The notes beneath the pieces are model-generated. The model ran no database searches, was not told where the DNA came from, and saw only the letters and a program-made list of their open reading frames with translations. 64,000 nt of DNA from Cliona cf. orientalis (lineage: Eukaryota; Porifera; Demospongiae; Clionaida; Clionaidae), in assembly GCA_963930775.1 (NCBI GenBank), contig OZ005691.1, positions 6,569,000 to 6,632,999 of the forward strand, written 5' to 3'. Of this stretch, positions 1 through 13,629 are shown piece by piece. The position numbers were made by a program, and so were the translations under genes. Position 1 is the first letter of the stretch, and every line of letters starts with the position of its first letter.

Positions 1-3000
1 AAGAGTAGCCTTCATGTTCCTAGACCCTTTTGGTTACAGTCTCCTTGGAGGATGGATATGGTGTATGGTAAGAGTTTTGTCTGGTGTAAATGATTGATGA
101 TTTAGGAGAAGAATTAGACACAAGGACCTGATCTATCTAGACATGACATAACACTCACCCACACATTAGTTACGGTGCACATTTCAAATTGTGTGCTGTG
201 CTCATCCAGATTATTTCCTCTCCCTCCCTTCCCCTCCCTCCCCACCACAGTTGGGTGTTTTACTTCAGAAGCTGTCAGAGTCCAGTCTAGATCGGTGTCG
301 TTTCCTTCTCCAAGAGCTCAAGGCATACTCATCACATGGAAGATGGCTCTATAGACTCATGTGAGTGCATTGGTTGCCTAGTTAGGTATTCATATAGTAT
401 GTGTGTGTATGTATGAGTGTGTGGTTAATATTCTGTGTACACACTTGTATGGAAATTAGACCGGGATTTGCCAAATTCATGTAAGGAGAGCTCAAAAGCA
501 GGAAAGTTGCTGACAGGCGGGGTCTAATTACCTGTAGCCAGTGAGCTGCAATGACCAGTAATGGTACCTATCCTGCACACACAGGTACTAGGTAGTCACT
601 AAGTGTGCATGCCTTGTATGCGTAGTCAGGTGGTTTCTCTAAGCACCCCACCCTAGTCCTTGATATGATAAGCCGACCTGTAATGCAGAAAAATTTGCAA
701 TTTTATTTACAGTGTATGACTAAATGTACACGTATAAGTCAGTGTAGAATGTGATTGGTTGATTGTCCTCGTAGCACTCCCACCCAAATGTGGTTTGTTA
801 TGGTGGTGGTAAAACTAATTGAGCAGAAGAAAGGACTGCATATAGAGATGTCCGTGTCTGTATGTAGGTCTGTATTTCTTTATCTCCGTATCTCAACCCA
901 CCCCCGATTTGTTTATCCAGCAATCTCTCATCCATTCATTTAGCCTTTGTTGAGAATATCAATATTATTATAGAGTATGTGTTAGTGTATGCATCAGTGC
1001 ATGCTGAGAGTGGCCAGGTATTGAGTCTAGCTGTCTAGCACAATGGTTGCATGGAGCGAAACAATCAGAGCCAGCATGGTGTACCCTCTTTGATGACCTT
1101 TCACCTCATACAGTGGATCGATCAGATAGTGTTATCGAGCTCAGTCTCAGTGCAAGTGTAACACCTGCATGTAGCATAATCTACAGTGTACATACATGCA
1201 CCTACATAATTATACTTCGTTCTTTCCATGTTGTGCTTTGATTAGATCCTCTCCTTTCTATAGCACTAATGAACTAACAATGCAAGTTATGTGTATGGCA
1301 CACATATGGCATGGTTATCTTTTTCTGCTCTAAATTCTTGTCATGGGCTTCTTCAAGGCTAGTTGGGGGAGTTTTGCTTGGTATTGTGATTAAAGTGATT
1401 CAGATGTTTATTTTCAGCCAACCAATTAATAATGTGTGTTATGATCCTGGGTGTGGCACTGCCCTAACCTACTTACAAACAATTGTTGTCTTTGTTTGTG
1501 CTGTTCTTGTTTGTAGCTGTATACTTCAAGGTGTCCCTTCGGCTCCCATATACATGTACATCAGGTTAGGCCTCTTCTTGTTTGTCCTCCGCCGGCCCCT
1601 CTGGCTATGGTCATTTGTTGGAATGAGAAGTACTCATTTCTATTTTGTGTACGAGTATACTCTTATGAGTGTGTCTGTGCATGCTTATGGTGAGCATGTG
1701 AGTGTGTGTGTGGGGGGGGGGGGGGAGGAACTCATTGTGAGTGGCATGTTGCAATTGGGAGTGTTTTATTTGGGTATATAATTATGCTATGTAGTGTGCA
1801 TGTGCATGTGTACAATATGGCATTGGGTATGTGTTTTGTTTGTTGTGCGTTGTATGGGAATTATGTCGTCACATGTACGCTACGGTGCTATTGGCGTGGG
1901 TTCATAAGTGTAACTGGAGCACTCTGTTGGATTCGTAGACAATTTGTAGAGCACTCCATTGATGTGATGATACTGTATTTATGTGTTTGAGATCTGGCTA
2001 CATACTAGTTTTTATACGTGATACACCACACTTGCCAGCCACATACACATTATCATACTTATTTTTGAGTAGAAGCTGAGCAAACCCCCATGGACACTTT
2101 TGTGAACGTTGTTTGAATACTACTGACTATGTGTACTTATACGTAATTCGTAATTAAACATTACTTAGAAAATTTGACTGGTACACACGTATGCTTTGGA
2201 TGTTTAGGTATACTACCAGTTCATTAATTTTACGCTATTCATGTTGGTTGGTTTATTGTTATCTGAGTGGCTAATTTACCAAGTGGTAGCCATTCATAGG
2301 GAGGGTCTGAATGCCATGCTTCAGCTCCATGGCAACTTGGAGGAAAACAATGACCAATTGGTTTTATTACTCTAAAAAGGATCTAATTGTGTAATACAAA
2401 CAACTACCTTCCTCATAGGGTTACCCTGTAGTTGCATATGCTGCTGGAGTAGTAGCTGGCCCCCCTGCCTGCATGTGCCTATTTATATGCTTGAAGAAAC
2501 ATCAAACCAGTATGCAGGTCAACTGTTGTTGCTTTGCCATAAAGGCTTCAAAGGAGTGAATCAGTTGTTGACAATACAAACAGACAACTATTCATGGACT
2601 GGTGGGGGGGGGGGGGGGGGGGGGGCTAGTAGCATCTGCGTGTAGTGGTGGGATATGAGTAAAGACTTGTGTACAATTTCTGTATACTTGCACTTCCCCG
2701 AACACACACACACATGCATTCTCATGCATGTAGGTATGTGAAACAATGTGAGATATTTTTACTTGATGGGCGCATATCATGTGAAATGTTTGCGTCAGAG
2801 TGCCTGCCCACCCTCATTCACCTGGCTCGAGATAAGGTGCCCAATGTCAGGATAGCTGTGGCCAAGATGCTCAAGGAATCTGTGCTTGGAATAGGTATGG
2901 TTCTACCTGCATGTGCATGGTACTATATATGTACATCTACATCTCTGTGCATTATGGAAGTGAAGCTTATTACCGTAGGTCGGGTTTTAATTGCGAATAT

Positions 3001-5421
3001 CTATTAATTGCGAATTGCGAGTTTTTGTACATTTCGCAATTAATAAATTCGCAAACATAAACGTGCACATAATATTATACTACTGTATGGTACGGGGTCG
3101 TCTATCGTAATTATTGGATTCGCAATTTGGCCTGACTTGACTACAACGCAATTATTAAACTACGCAATTAAAACCCGTCCTACGGTATGTTATTGCTGCA
3201 CGCTCGGTATTCTTCTGGCTCGTTGGAAATGAGATTGATATTAATCTGATTTTCCTTGTATTTCTTTTTGTAGACTATTTTCAAACTGATGGGAAGGAGA
3301 CTTTCTCACTGGAGGAGCTTCAAATCACACTGGAGTGTCTCCAACATGATGTCGACAAAGACGTCAAGTACTTTGCTGGGGGAGATGTCACTGATACACC
3401 TAGGTGTTTGAATAACGCTGTTTATTTAACATGTGCTGTTCCTGCACTTGTACAGTGTAAAATCCCATTAATTAATGACATTGCTAATGATTTTTATGTA
3501 GTACACCAGTAATGGAGCATGTGTTCGCTTAATGGTCCTTCCTCCCTCCTCACTCACTCCCTCACTTCGCCCTCTCCCTTTAGAATCCTGATGCTTCCTG
3601 TCCACTGGGTACCTCAGAGAGGTCACTCTGACTCCATACACTCCCAGAGCACCAGCAGTGACCCTGACCTTTCTTATCATGACGCAGTTGAACACCTTGA
3701 GGGAGATCATCCCATATCAGATGGATCGTCTGTGTCCCAATCTGCAGTTGCTCCACCTACATCTCCTACGTCCTCTGCTGCTCCAGTTGGTATATCCAGT
3801 CCTGATGAGGTCATGGAGCAACTGCTGCACCATCAGCTGGAGGAGCTAGAGAGCAGCCATCGACACGACGATGTTACCCAGGATGACACAGGGGACATTA
3901 CTATGCATATGTGTGGTCACATTGGATCTAGCTTGAGTAGTGTGGACAGCTCGACACCTGCTGATGGTGTCCAGGGCAAGAAGGAAGAGGAAGAGGTTGA
4001 AAGTGATGAACCTGTAGAGAGTAAAGAAACTGAGCCAGTACCACCCCTCAAAGGTAAGATCATTAATCTTCTGCTTGTATAGTGAAGTATATCAAATGAT
4101 GCATGTACTTGTGCAGTGTATTGACAGATAATTTCTCACTCTGCTGCATTTATGGATATACTGGTGTGTGCAATTGGTAGGCATGGTTGATCAAAGCATG
4201 ACTCATGGCATTTGGATTGTACGAGGCAAGAGAGGTTGGATTTTGTTTTCCCAACATACATACCTAGAGGTCAAGTTTCTTGTTGACATTGACAGCAATA
4301 TAGGTGGATAAGATAATTATCATGTACCTATACATACCGTACAGCCGGAAATATTGGCGGGAATTAAATTTGGCGGTTGAGCCCAAAATCGCTATTGCAA
4401 GAATATTACGGATTTTAATTTTGTGGTTGTAACATAGACCGCCAAACTGCCAAATTTTCCGGCTGTGCGGTAGTAGGTATTGCTTGATAGGTACAACTTC
4501 CACACTCTCTCAAACACAGTGTATATATTTGCATTTGGATTCCTGCCTTGCGTTCCAACATAGCCTACATCCACAACTTTCCTTACTTAGGACAATGCAT
4601 GCTTACATGTATTCAGTGTCTGTCTGGCCTAGCAGAGATGGGATATTATCATGGAGGTAGAGTGCTGGGGTACTTAAGTTGGCACATTAATTTTGTGAAT
4701 GATTCACTCACTCCACCCTATTCTGCTACACTGCCTATTAGTCATAATTAAATTAGGTGGTTGAGCAGCAGAAGTCAGTGTCAGACTAATGATGAGAGAA
4801 TACTCCTTCTACTAGAGAGTACCAGGTGGCCCCTCTAGTGCTGACATTTGCCAAATAGTAGTTAGCTTGCCAAACCAACAACTTAGAGGGGTTATGCCTT
4901 TCCTGTGTGTGGACTAATTGGATATGGATGGGAGAAGTAGTGAATGTGGTTTGGAGAAGTTGCCTCTTCTTCTTTGTTATTGTTATCCCCAATCCCCCAC
5001 AAAGACCAGCTGCTCAACCTCTGTGCTGTGTGTGTGTGTGTTGAGGGGTGGGTGGTGGGGGGTCATGGTCTGTGTGGGATGTGCTAAGCTGGGTCTACTA
5101 CTCTGAGAGCATCTGTGATAATAGAGAGTATGGTGTGTTACAATTTGGACTTGAAGGAAGGGATAGTGGGTATTGGTGTAGTTTTGTCTTCTTGGCTTAT
5201 AGAGTGGAAGCTATTATTTGATTGTCTCCTATATTGTATGCATAGGATTATGTGACTGTACAGGTACACAATGTAGTTGTAGTCATAGGTGGCAGTTAGT
5301 GACCTAGGTCACAGATCCAGACACCACCCAAGTGGTAGGTAGCACACTGTTAATAGCCATTCTTTTTCTTGCAACCATCAGTTTGACCCTCCTGTTTGCA
5401 GGTGATGGCCACTCAGAGTGA
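1..5421 (+). CDS. PPP4R1: Serine/threonine protein phosphatase 4 regulatory subunit 1-like, 3' part
   Basis: Exons I can join in frame: 1-67, 251-360, 2734-2894, 3274-3403, 3584-4053 and 5402-5421 (stop TGA). The 5' part lies before the window. The first four exons encode HEAT repeats. The stretch LARDKVPNVRIAVAKML, then YFQTDG and DVDKDVKYFA, follows the last HEAT repeats of animal PPP4R1 in the same order. In that family the protein is a scaffold that binds and regulates the PP4 catalytic subunit. The 470-base exon encodes a Ser/Pro-rich, strongly acidic tail (EEEEVESDEPVESKETE). The last exon is only 20 bases and adds GDGHSE; it has a good pyrimidine-rich acceptor and the right phase but is the least certain part, and other exons could lie between 4054 and 5402. 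The acidic tail has no clear counterpart in the vertebrate C terminus as I recall it. Confidence 0.75.
361..2733 (+). other. Large intron of the PPP4R1-like gene
   Basis: The 2.4 kb between exons 251-360 and 2734-2894 has a GTGAGT donor and a TAG acceptor. It holds T/G-rich unique sequence, a 14-base G run at 1712-1725, a 22-base G run at 2604-2625 and a short CA run just before the acceptor. Open frames here (for example 1311-1781) are hydrophobic, T-rich and show no family resemblance, so I do not call a gene. Confidence 0.7.
2604..2625. repeat. Poly-G tract, 22 bases
   Basis: Uninterrupted run of G on the + strand inside the PPP4R1-like intron, about 110 bases before the next acceptor. 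It is one of six uninterrupted G or C runs of 14 or more bases in this window. Confidence 0.95.
2971..3187. mobile_element. Short inverted-repeat element (MITE-like), 217 bp
   Basis: The ends are inverted copies: TACCGTAGGTCGGGTTTTAA at the left, and CGCAATTAAAACCCGTCCTACGGTA read inward from the right. The interior is AT-rich with repeated AATTGCG/CGCAATT motifs and no coding capacity. It sits in the 379-base intron between the exons at 2734-2894 and 3274-3403. The TACCGTA start recalls the other TACCGTA-ended elements in this window (4335, 19179, 39568) but the interiors differ. I see no clear target duplication. Confidence 0.75.
4335..4472. mobile_element. TACCGTACAGCCGG inverted-repeat element, 138 bp
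   Basis: The left end TACCGTACAGCCGGAAAT is mirrored by the right end ATTTTCCGGCTGTGCGGTA. The interior alternates CGCCAAA/TTTGGCGG motifs. Related, more diverged copies lie at 58221-58695 and 62524-62722 in introns of the ubiquitin ligase gene, and a copy broken by later insertions lies around 41790-42860. No protein is encoded. It is probably a non-autonomous DNA transposon. Confidence 0.7.
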
Positions 5422-8400
5422 CTAATTCAACACAGACACTCATACCTATGTAATAATTAGATGATATTTCTTCTATAGTAATCAATTTTTATTTGAAAGT
5501 CACTAGGCAGTGAATCAGTATTATCAGGTGTTATGAACATCTACCCACCTCTCTGTCTCACCTCACCTATCCTGCCATCACTTTGCATTTTTGTTATTAT
5601 TTTATTTAATGCTGTGTTGCCAGTGGCAGCCTGGGCCTCATTTGTAAGATGTACACTACCTATATATAATATAATATCTTTGAAGTGCCTCTATCAATCG
5701 CTTTACAGAGATACTATGTAGTATTATTGCTATGTTGTGTTGAGTTGAGATGTGTAATTATTATTATTATTAATATTATAGCCTTGTGTGGATTTTTTAT
5801 TTTTCATTTTTGTTATTGCTACTACTATTCACCAATATTAAGTTTGTTCCCTGAGCTAGCTATATCTTATAACCAACGAATATTATCTTGCTTTGGTGGC
5901 TGGGTATTTACTTGTGGAATTGCCATCTAAGCCCAGCCATGCGCTAGCCTGCACGTGTCCCTAGGATTGTCCAAATATTTATCATTCATTTTTGGCATGC
6001 ATGACTCTCCTGCTCAGCGGCAGCTGCAATAAGTGTTGTTTGCATAAACATGGCGTTGGTCGCGTATTGTCACCGTTTTGACTATCCTATTGTCCACAAT
6101 TGGTTGCATAAACTGTCACTACTGCCATTCATTGGCGCACCAAGCAAGGAATGCCATCAACTGTGCCTACCATACTGGCAAGTTAAGGATTACTGTAGTT
6201 TACATGTGCTCAGGTGCTAAGTGTCCACTATTTGTGTATGAAATCTAGAAAGTGCGAGTTAACTAACCCAGTAGCATTGAAGTAATCAACTAATAATTAT
6301 TATTAGCATGCTCATTATTACTCTTGGCTTGAATGTACGTTGTTATGTTGAGATGTGTACACGCGTACCTACCTACCCAATTTGTATCTACGTAGGAAAT
6401 CAGTACTTGTATCTACTACTTTAGTTAAAATCATTTTGACTCATTTCAGATTTGCATAATTATTATATTTTGGCTATAAAATGGAAAGCAGCAGCTGTAT
6501 GTATGGGGATAACAACGTTGGGAAAAGCTCAACAATAGCTCTCCTAAACGCTGATGCACCAATCTGCTGCTCCTCGATCATCTGCCATATAATTATTATT
6601 ATGGTTATCATGTCCTAGACCACTGACTAGTATATGCATGTACGGTAGTCTAAAAAATCCCTGGGCATATTGTGGCGATGTTATGGAGAGTGCATGTGTC
6701 TGTGAGCTGGGGCGGTATGGGAGTGAGGTTGTAGAGATACACAGGAAACAACAGGCATGTATTTCCTTTGGGGGAGCATGAAATGTTGCAGAGATCTACA
6801 AATCAATCATGCCCTTGTAATTGCATAATTGCCCCTTTCTTGGAGTTGTTGCTGTTTTCCAGTAACTGGTACACATAATTGGTCGGGCGTGTTTTGAAAT
6901 AATAGCACCTTAAAATTGTATTACCATAGTATCCCGGCAAGCGCCCACTCCTTAGTAGGCACCCATGTACCAAACCTCCACTTACCCGGGACACTACGAC
7001 AAGCTGATTTGGACACTGGCAGGCTACATTCATTAATACAGTGGAACCTCTCTATTGCTGGCACCATTTAATTTTTCCAACATGACACCACTATTCCTAG
7101 CCTGTTATGGCTAGCTAGTTGTAGCTGAAGTGGAGACAAAAGTAATTCCCAGTATATAGCTTTGGCTTGGCTGTAATGTATCACATAATTGCCACTGTTG
7201 CATGATTGGCATAGTTGATGTTCTGGAAACAAAAGTCTCGGCTCATGAATCATTCTCGAATTGCACTGTTAGAATCATATCTGTGCATGGGAAATAACCA
7301 GGAGCTGATGATCAGTGATATTGTGTGTAGCCACAATAGGCTTACATTTGTATACTGAATGAAATAACCTCAAGCTTGAATCTACAAATGAATTGTGTCC
7401 GTGTCCATAGCAGGCAGTGATTAATCTCCACTTGCACAATTATGCCCTGTGACAAAGATTACTGAACAATTAATATATGGTTGGTTCTAGGCAAACTATT
7501 TAATGAATTCATGAAGACCAATGTGTGCACCATTGTAATTTGACTTACTATGTAGGAAAACAAAGCATACTGAATGAATGACAATTAATTATTCCTAACT
7601 GTTTTGAAGCCTGCTATGGGTGCACTGTCAGCTTCCTGGCTCCAGCAAATTCATTCCTCTAAGCAGAGGCACTGCAGATACCATTAAAGTTTTCAAGAGA
7701 GGTGTTGCAACATATTATTCATCTTGGCCTCACTGTTTCAAAAAATATACAATGTCGTGATATATGCACCCCATGCATGCGTTGTTGTGTATGCATATTG
7801 CATATTGATTATTGGTAGTGGCATGACAATGCAGATTCAATCAGGATGATTTTATGTTGCTAAGGTGACACACGCAGGGCTTGGGCACTGCACTGGCATG
7901 GGTTTTATTTGTAGACGGGTTAATTGCTGCAAGAGTGGGAAGAACCCAAGCAATGCACAGACAAACAGGATATCAAAGCATTAAAGCACAATGCTACATG
8001 TGATTAACTGTTTGTGCTCTTTCAAGTAGTTTCTGATCAGTATGTGTTAAGAAGGCTGTGTTGTGTATGCTGCCCTTGTATGGGTTTCTCTCTCTCATGT
8101 TAACATCACTTGTAAGCATGCCAACTTACAATACCTATAGCTCCATGTACTATAATAATATGTGTGCATCATTATGTGTAGTGTAGGGTTTAACTCATGC
8201 ATGATTCATTGATATGCAAACAATGGTTTAGGGCAATTAATTAGTCCAAGGTCCATTGTCTTTTAGGGATACAGTTCTATGGTTAGTCCCATAAAGTGAT
8301 TAATGGTTGACTCTTCTGGGACAGACCAAATTAATTACCAAATTAGTATGCAGAGCCTTGGTAGGTCATTCACTGGGCTGGTGTTGGTCATGAGACAATG

Positions 8401-9830
8401 AGCCCTAACCTAATTAGGGAGGTTCAGGTTTCTGTGGTTAGAAATGGAACAATATAATATGGAGCCAACAAAAGTGCATACCAGTATGTACTCCAGCTAC
8501 ATCATGCACTCATACATACATACATAGCAGAGGTTCTAAAAAGTGTATGGCAGCTGATTGATGAATTGGTCTTACCACAACATAAGGAGCAAAGGAGGCT
8601 AAGTTTCTGTGCTATCCTTCTACTACGTATGTGAAGCATACAGCTTGCCCTAAAAAGTAGCTCACAACTGGAATGCTGTTGTATCGGTTGGGGCTGGAGT
8701 GGTGTATTTGTTTTACTTTAGCCAGTATTGAGTGGAGAGAAAAGGAGCAATTTATACTACATCCATTGGCATGGTTCTTGGTTACAGATAAGGTGTATGT
8801 ACCCCAACTGGAGGAGGATGTCTCAAATACTTTATGCCACATGCACTCTCACAAAGGGTTAGGTTTTGCTTCAACTTAATTGGATAAATTTATGTAAAAA
8901 CATACATGGTGTATACAGTTACCTGGGATGCTCCTGACAATTGCGATTTGCATCATGTAGCGTATATCGACTACAATAACTTGCATACACCAAGTATATA
9001 TGCATAATGGATTGCATCACAATTAATAATTGATATTTAGAAGAACACATCTTAGGTATATAATATGCTGCACCTTTTGGTGTGTGTGTATCCCAGGCCA
9101 GACATTGCTGTTTCAAGGATAGATATTGCAAGAGTTTACAAATTGTATCAGCATCAGCTAGACTCCTATAACCTTTAAAGTTAATAGTATAATATATATA
9201 TTATAGTCAACACAGCAGATTAGAGAGTAATCTTTCAGACATGGACGATGGCTTTGCAGTTCTCAACACATTTGTGCACTAAAACAATTTGTTGAAATTG
9301 GTCACAGAGTACTAGGGCCTCTGATGACATTCTACAATTACCACACTTGTTTGTTTTGCTGCATATAATATATATGAGCGAAGAGTATTTGTACTGTCAC
9401 AAGCACAGCAGTGTACTTGTATTGCATGGCCTGCATGCATTCTATGTACCCCCAGGATTGGTGTCTCTTTTGAAAATTACTATCATTGGTGTTTGTTTCA
9501 GCTTTAAGTATTACATTACAGTCACTGGGTGTAGTGACTTCTAATCAGTGTTAGCGAGGTCGGCATGCCAGAGCAGGGATTGAGTTTCTGGCATGTTGTA
9601 AATTATAACACTGATTCAAGCAAACTCATAAAAATTCATAGCTATTGAGTTCTTCAGTTTTGATATTACCAGCAATCTTGTTTGTAATAAATAATTGCAC
9701 ATGAGGAGCACATGAACCACCCGGGTGGCTCATATGCTCCTGGTACAAACAATGGCTTTATGGTAGTTTTTAGCTTATAAGGCTTTAGTGCCCAACATAT
9801 TAGAGACCTGAGAATCAAAAAAGTTAGTAT

Positions 9831-10098
9831 GGCCTTATAATTATACTTCAGAGTACCAGCACTGGCTGTACCATACTAGTTACTCTCCCAAATATAAATA
9901 CAACAATGCTACTGATGGCTGTGGTTAGCCTCTCACCACAAGTCTATAAGATTACTTCCACTCTGGCCTTATAATTATACTTCAGAGTACCAGCACTGGC
10001 TGTACCATACTAGTTACTCTCCCAAATATAAATACAACAATGCTACTGATGGCTGTGGTTAGCCTCTCACCACAAGTCTATAAGATTACTTCCACTCT
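9831..10098. repeat. Perfect tandem duplication, 2 x 134 bp
   Basis: The 134-base unit starting GGCCTTATAATTATACTTCA at 9831 is repeated head to tail at 9965. By eye the copies are identical, so the duplication is recent or kept identical by gene conversion. An assembly artefact is possible. Nothing coding is seen inside. Confidence 0.9.
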
Positions 10099-11133
10099 GT
10101 GATACATGAGTACGAGTAGACATTACAGTAGAACGGGAAATTTATGAGGGGTCAAATTTGTGGACAATTAAGCTGATATCCACGAAAATTAGACCCATGA
10201 AATAAGCACGATTTGGAAGACAGCATTACTATACCATTAGTGCATTATTCTAACTTTAAGATAGTTCCCACCATTGTGAAGATTATACCATAATCCTGAT
10301 AAGTGAGTGTAAATGAGCAATGTCACCTGCACACTGACTGTGCACAGCCAAGCAAAAATTAGCAGCAGACTAGAGGTGGTCCCCTGCATTTTCTTTGTCT
10401 AAGGAGAGAGTCATTGAATTCCAGACAGTCCAACAATGTTCTGGAGGAGGCTGCTAGTTTGTTTTGGTGAGCTAACCCACTGTGGAGGAGAGAAGTAAGG
10501 CATGATTGGTAACCACCAGTGGGGCAAAGGGGATGGGCACTTTGTAAACATCACTATGGCAACTCGATCAGTAAGGGAATTCATCAAGAGAATTGCCATG
10601 CAACTACAATGTATGGTTTTTATGATCCAAAGTGGCTCGGCTGTAATGTATTGGGCACAGTCATCCTCTGTACATTCATGCAGTATATAAACACTAGCGC
10701 TTGCACTATGTGGTCCACAGTGGCTGTGTTAGTTAATGGCTGGTATGCTGTATTTTGTCATGTCGATGTTGTGTAGATCGGATAGGCTACATCGAGGAAG
10801 GTACCATACCACTGAGATACTTGGCAGCCCATCATCACGTAGGCATCATATATCTTGTCCCCAACTGATTGTAAACCAGGAAGATTTGTAACGAGAAGGT
10901 TACGATTATTAATCTATGCATGTACATGACTAATGTACGTACCATTGTTAAATGTACATAACTCCAAAATAATGTCCAGTGTATTCTAACAGGTTGCTGT
11001 AAAACTAGGGATATATCCCGGGCCTATTTGTTGCCTGTTAATGTACCAGCCCGTAAACACATGATCACTTTAATACACATGTAATTATAGTGATCTCTGT
11101 TTCTGTTTATCCATGCACATTATTGTAATTTAA

Positions 11134-11196
11134 TCACATATCATCAGTTCTCAGTGCTTCATAATTCAATCACATATCATCAGTTCTCAGTGCTTC
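11134..11196. repeat. Tandem repeat, period 36, under two copies
   Basis: TCACATATCATCAGTTCTCA followed by GTGCTTC occurs at 11134 and again at 11170, separated by ATAATTCAA. It is a simple local duplication. Confidence 0.85.
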
Positions 11197-13629
11197 CCAT
11201 CTGTACTGCAACATAATCACTATAACCTAATAACTCAACTTTTCCATAATTATTATATAAATATTTGGTCTGCCACAAAGCAAATTGGAGTTGTTCAAAC
11301 AGTAGAACCAGCCAAATTAGCAAAACAGCAAAGCTGGTCCAGTCTTGAGTTGAAAAGTGCACTGGGAAAGTGGTGGCGGGTGTTTGCACACTTCATGTTA
11401 TCTTTGTGTACACTCTCTCAGAGTTCATTATGTGGCTGTTATGAACAGCTGCCAAGCCATGCTAGCATTATTAGGAGAAGCTGTACTACATGGGATGGAT
11501 GTGTAAGCTCACTTCCTGCATTGATTCATGCTATCTACTGTGTCTGTATGTGATTTCATAGCTGTGGTTTATGACCATGAGCTAGCTTCAATCAGTAGTA
11601 AGAGGTACATGTAAGTAGCTGCTTGGTGATGATCAAGTGGTAGTGCCTGATCCATGAAGTATATACTAGTGCCTAACATACAGTAGCTGTAAGATAGATA
11701 GGCCAGCTTGTGATTAAAACTGATGTATGATTATCATTAAGAGGTAGAGATCGATCCACATATACAATCACAATTATTATTTAGCATAGCATGTGCTGCC
11801 CCATGTCGACCCCCATTCATTCATATGGTATGGGTAGTTGCTTAGCCATTATATTTTTATCGTAAGATTATTGATCTCCCTTGTGATACATCCTAGAGGT
11901 AATGATTGCCAATGGGTTGCATTGCTGGCAGGATCCTCTCCTCTGGGCAAGTGCTCTTCCACTGATGATGTTTATTCGCTGAAATAAGTGATCTATGAGC
12001 TTGAGCAGTCTGCAACACATACACAGGCTGAGCCAGCCCTCAAGTTCAATTGACCGTGCAATGTGAATATCCTGTTGGGAGTTGTTCAGCCTTGTCTCTC
12101 GATCCTTCCCTCAGAACCACTAGCTATGAGGCTAGTTGTTCTATAGCTAATAAATATATTGGATCCCACTCCCGTTAGATACAGCGAGTAAAGTACTCAA
12201 TGCATCATGCAATTCCCATATGTTGTGACGTGCAATTTGTCACCTGCGTTGTTATGCATGTGCCCCATGGATCTTCTCAAGTCAGTAAGTCACAACTTGG
12301 TCTAGTATCCATGACAGCACCTTGCCCTCCCAAGGTGTGTATGGCTAGTGTTATTGAATCTACTGAAATAATACACCAGATATGTGGAGACAGTGTGCCT
12401 AACTGAACCTGGGTGTAAGTGGGCACAGAACATCTACAGCTGTCTCTCATTGTTGCCAAGAACTTTCATGTGGTCATAGAAAATTGGCTCTACATGGGAA
12501 TTAGGTACATGAGTTCTGTGCTCCAACCCCACAACATGGACAATAGCTAGCGTTGAGATAGAAGTTGATCTGAATGAGTTTCCGTTATCATGTATGCATG
12601 TACATGCACTAGCTAGGGGCTCCTGGTCAATCCTTACCTTCCTGAAAGAAGCACTTGTTGCTAACATGAGACAGAACCTTAGAGGGCCTTTTATCTATTG
12701 TAGCCTTCCTGTGGCCTGGCTACACTACCTGTCTGGGTGTCATTAGGAACATACACTCTGCTCACAGGTGGCCAGTGGCACACTCCTGCTGGCAGCTCAA
12801 ATCAGCTGTACTCTAGCACCACTCAAAGTAGGATAGTGGAGGAGTGGTCACTTAGCAACATTCCACAGTTCTGTTTGAGAATTGACTATTATGCACCTCA
12901 TTTGAACCCAAGTGGCAAGCTTAATACCCAATTCAAGGCTACCTCCTGGAGCTCATACAGGTCTGTAACATCTTGTGTCTAATAAATTTTATCGATGTAA
13001 GGTCACTACAAGCCACTTAATTTCTATTATAGGTAGTAAAAACGTGCCACCATAACGTAAATCTCAGCTCAAGTACTCCCCAAACAAGCAAGCACGCACG
13101 TATGTGTGGTCTACACATTTAGCAACTGCTTCAATAGATGATAATAATAATAATATATTATGTTGATATAATAACATAAAAGGCATTGATTTATCAAGAG
13201 ACCAGAAGTAGATAACAATGCAACTGCATGGTAAGAGAATAAAGTAGGAGTGAGAAAAAGAAAGAGAGGGAGGGAGGTGAGTAGAAAAACGAGTGAATAC
13301 CAGCAGTGGCATAAGAAAGCACAGATAGAGCAATAAGAGAAGAAATATGCAGAGGATTGGCGAAGAGGGAATAGGAGGAAAAGGTAAGTGTAAACTCAGG
13401 AAATAGCAGAAAACCAAAGAATGCTATCACAGAGCACGTGAGATAATAATTGTGGATAAAAAATCTCTGAACCAGTGAATCAGATATAAACTTAAAAACA
13501 ACAAAAATGCATACACTATGAAGGCAAAATAATATACTGCAAAAGCACAAATAACAAATATCCACAAAAATACTGAGACATACTAGTAGACAAACATGGA
13601 CAAAAACACGATACACACTAATGGAGTGG

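Larger units (their letters stand above)
5422..13629. other. Gene-free stretch of 8.2 kb
   Basis: I find no exon series, RNA gene or domain-bearing frame on either strand. The DNA is AT-rich, with many stop codons in all frames. Visible structure is limited to two small tandem duplications (9831-10098 and 11134-11196), a repeat beginning CAGTGGAACCTCTCTATT near 7040, and a half inverted-repeat motif near 10130. The part nearest 13629 is probably the 3' untranslated region of the minus-strand ankyrin gene. The part after 5421 is probably the 3' end of the PPP4R1-like transcript. Confidence 0.6.

Noticed and set aside
1311..1781. 156-residue frame on the + strand
   Set aside because: It lies inside the PPP4R1-like intron, is hydrophobic T/G-rich sequence and runs into the G run at 1712.
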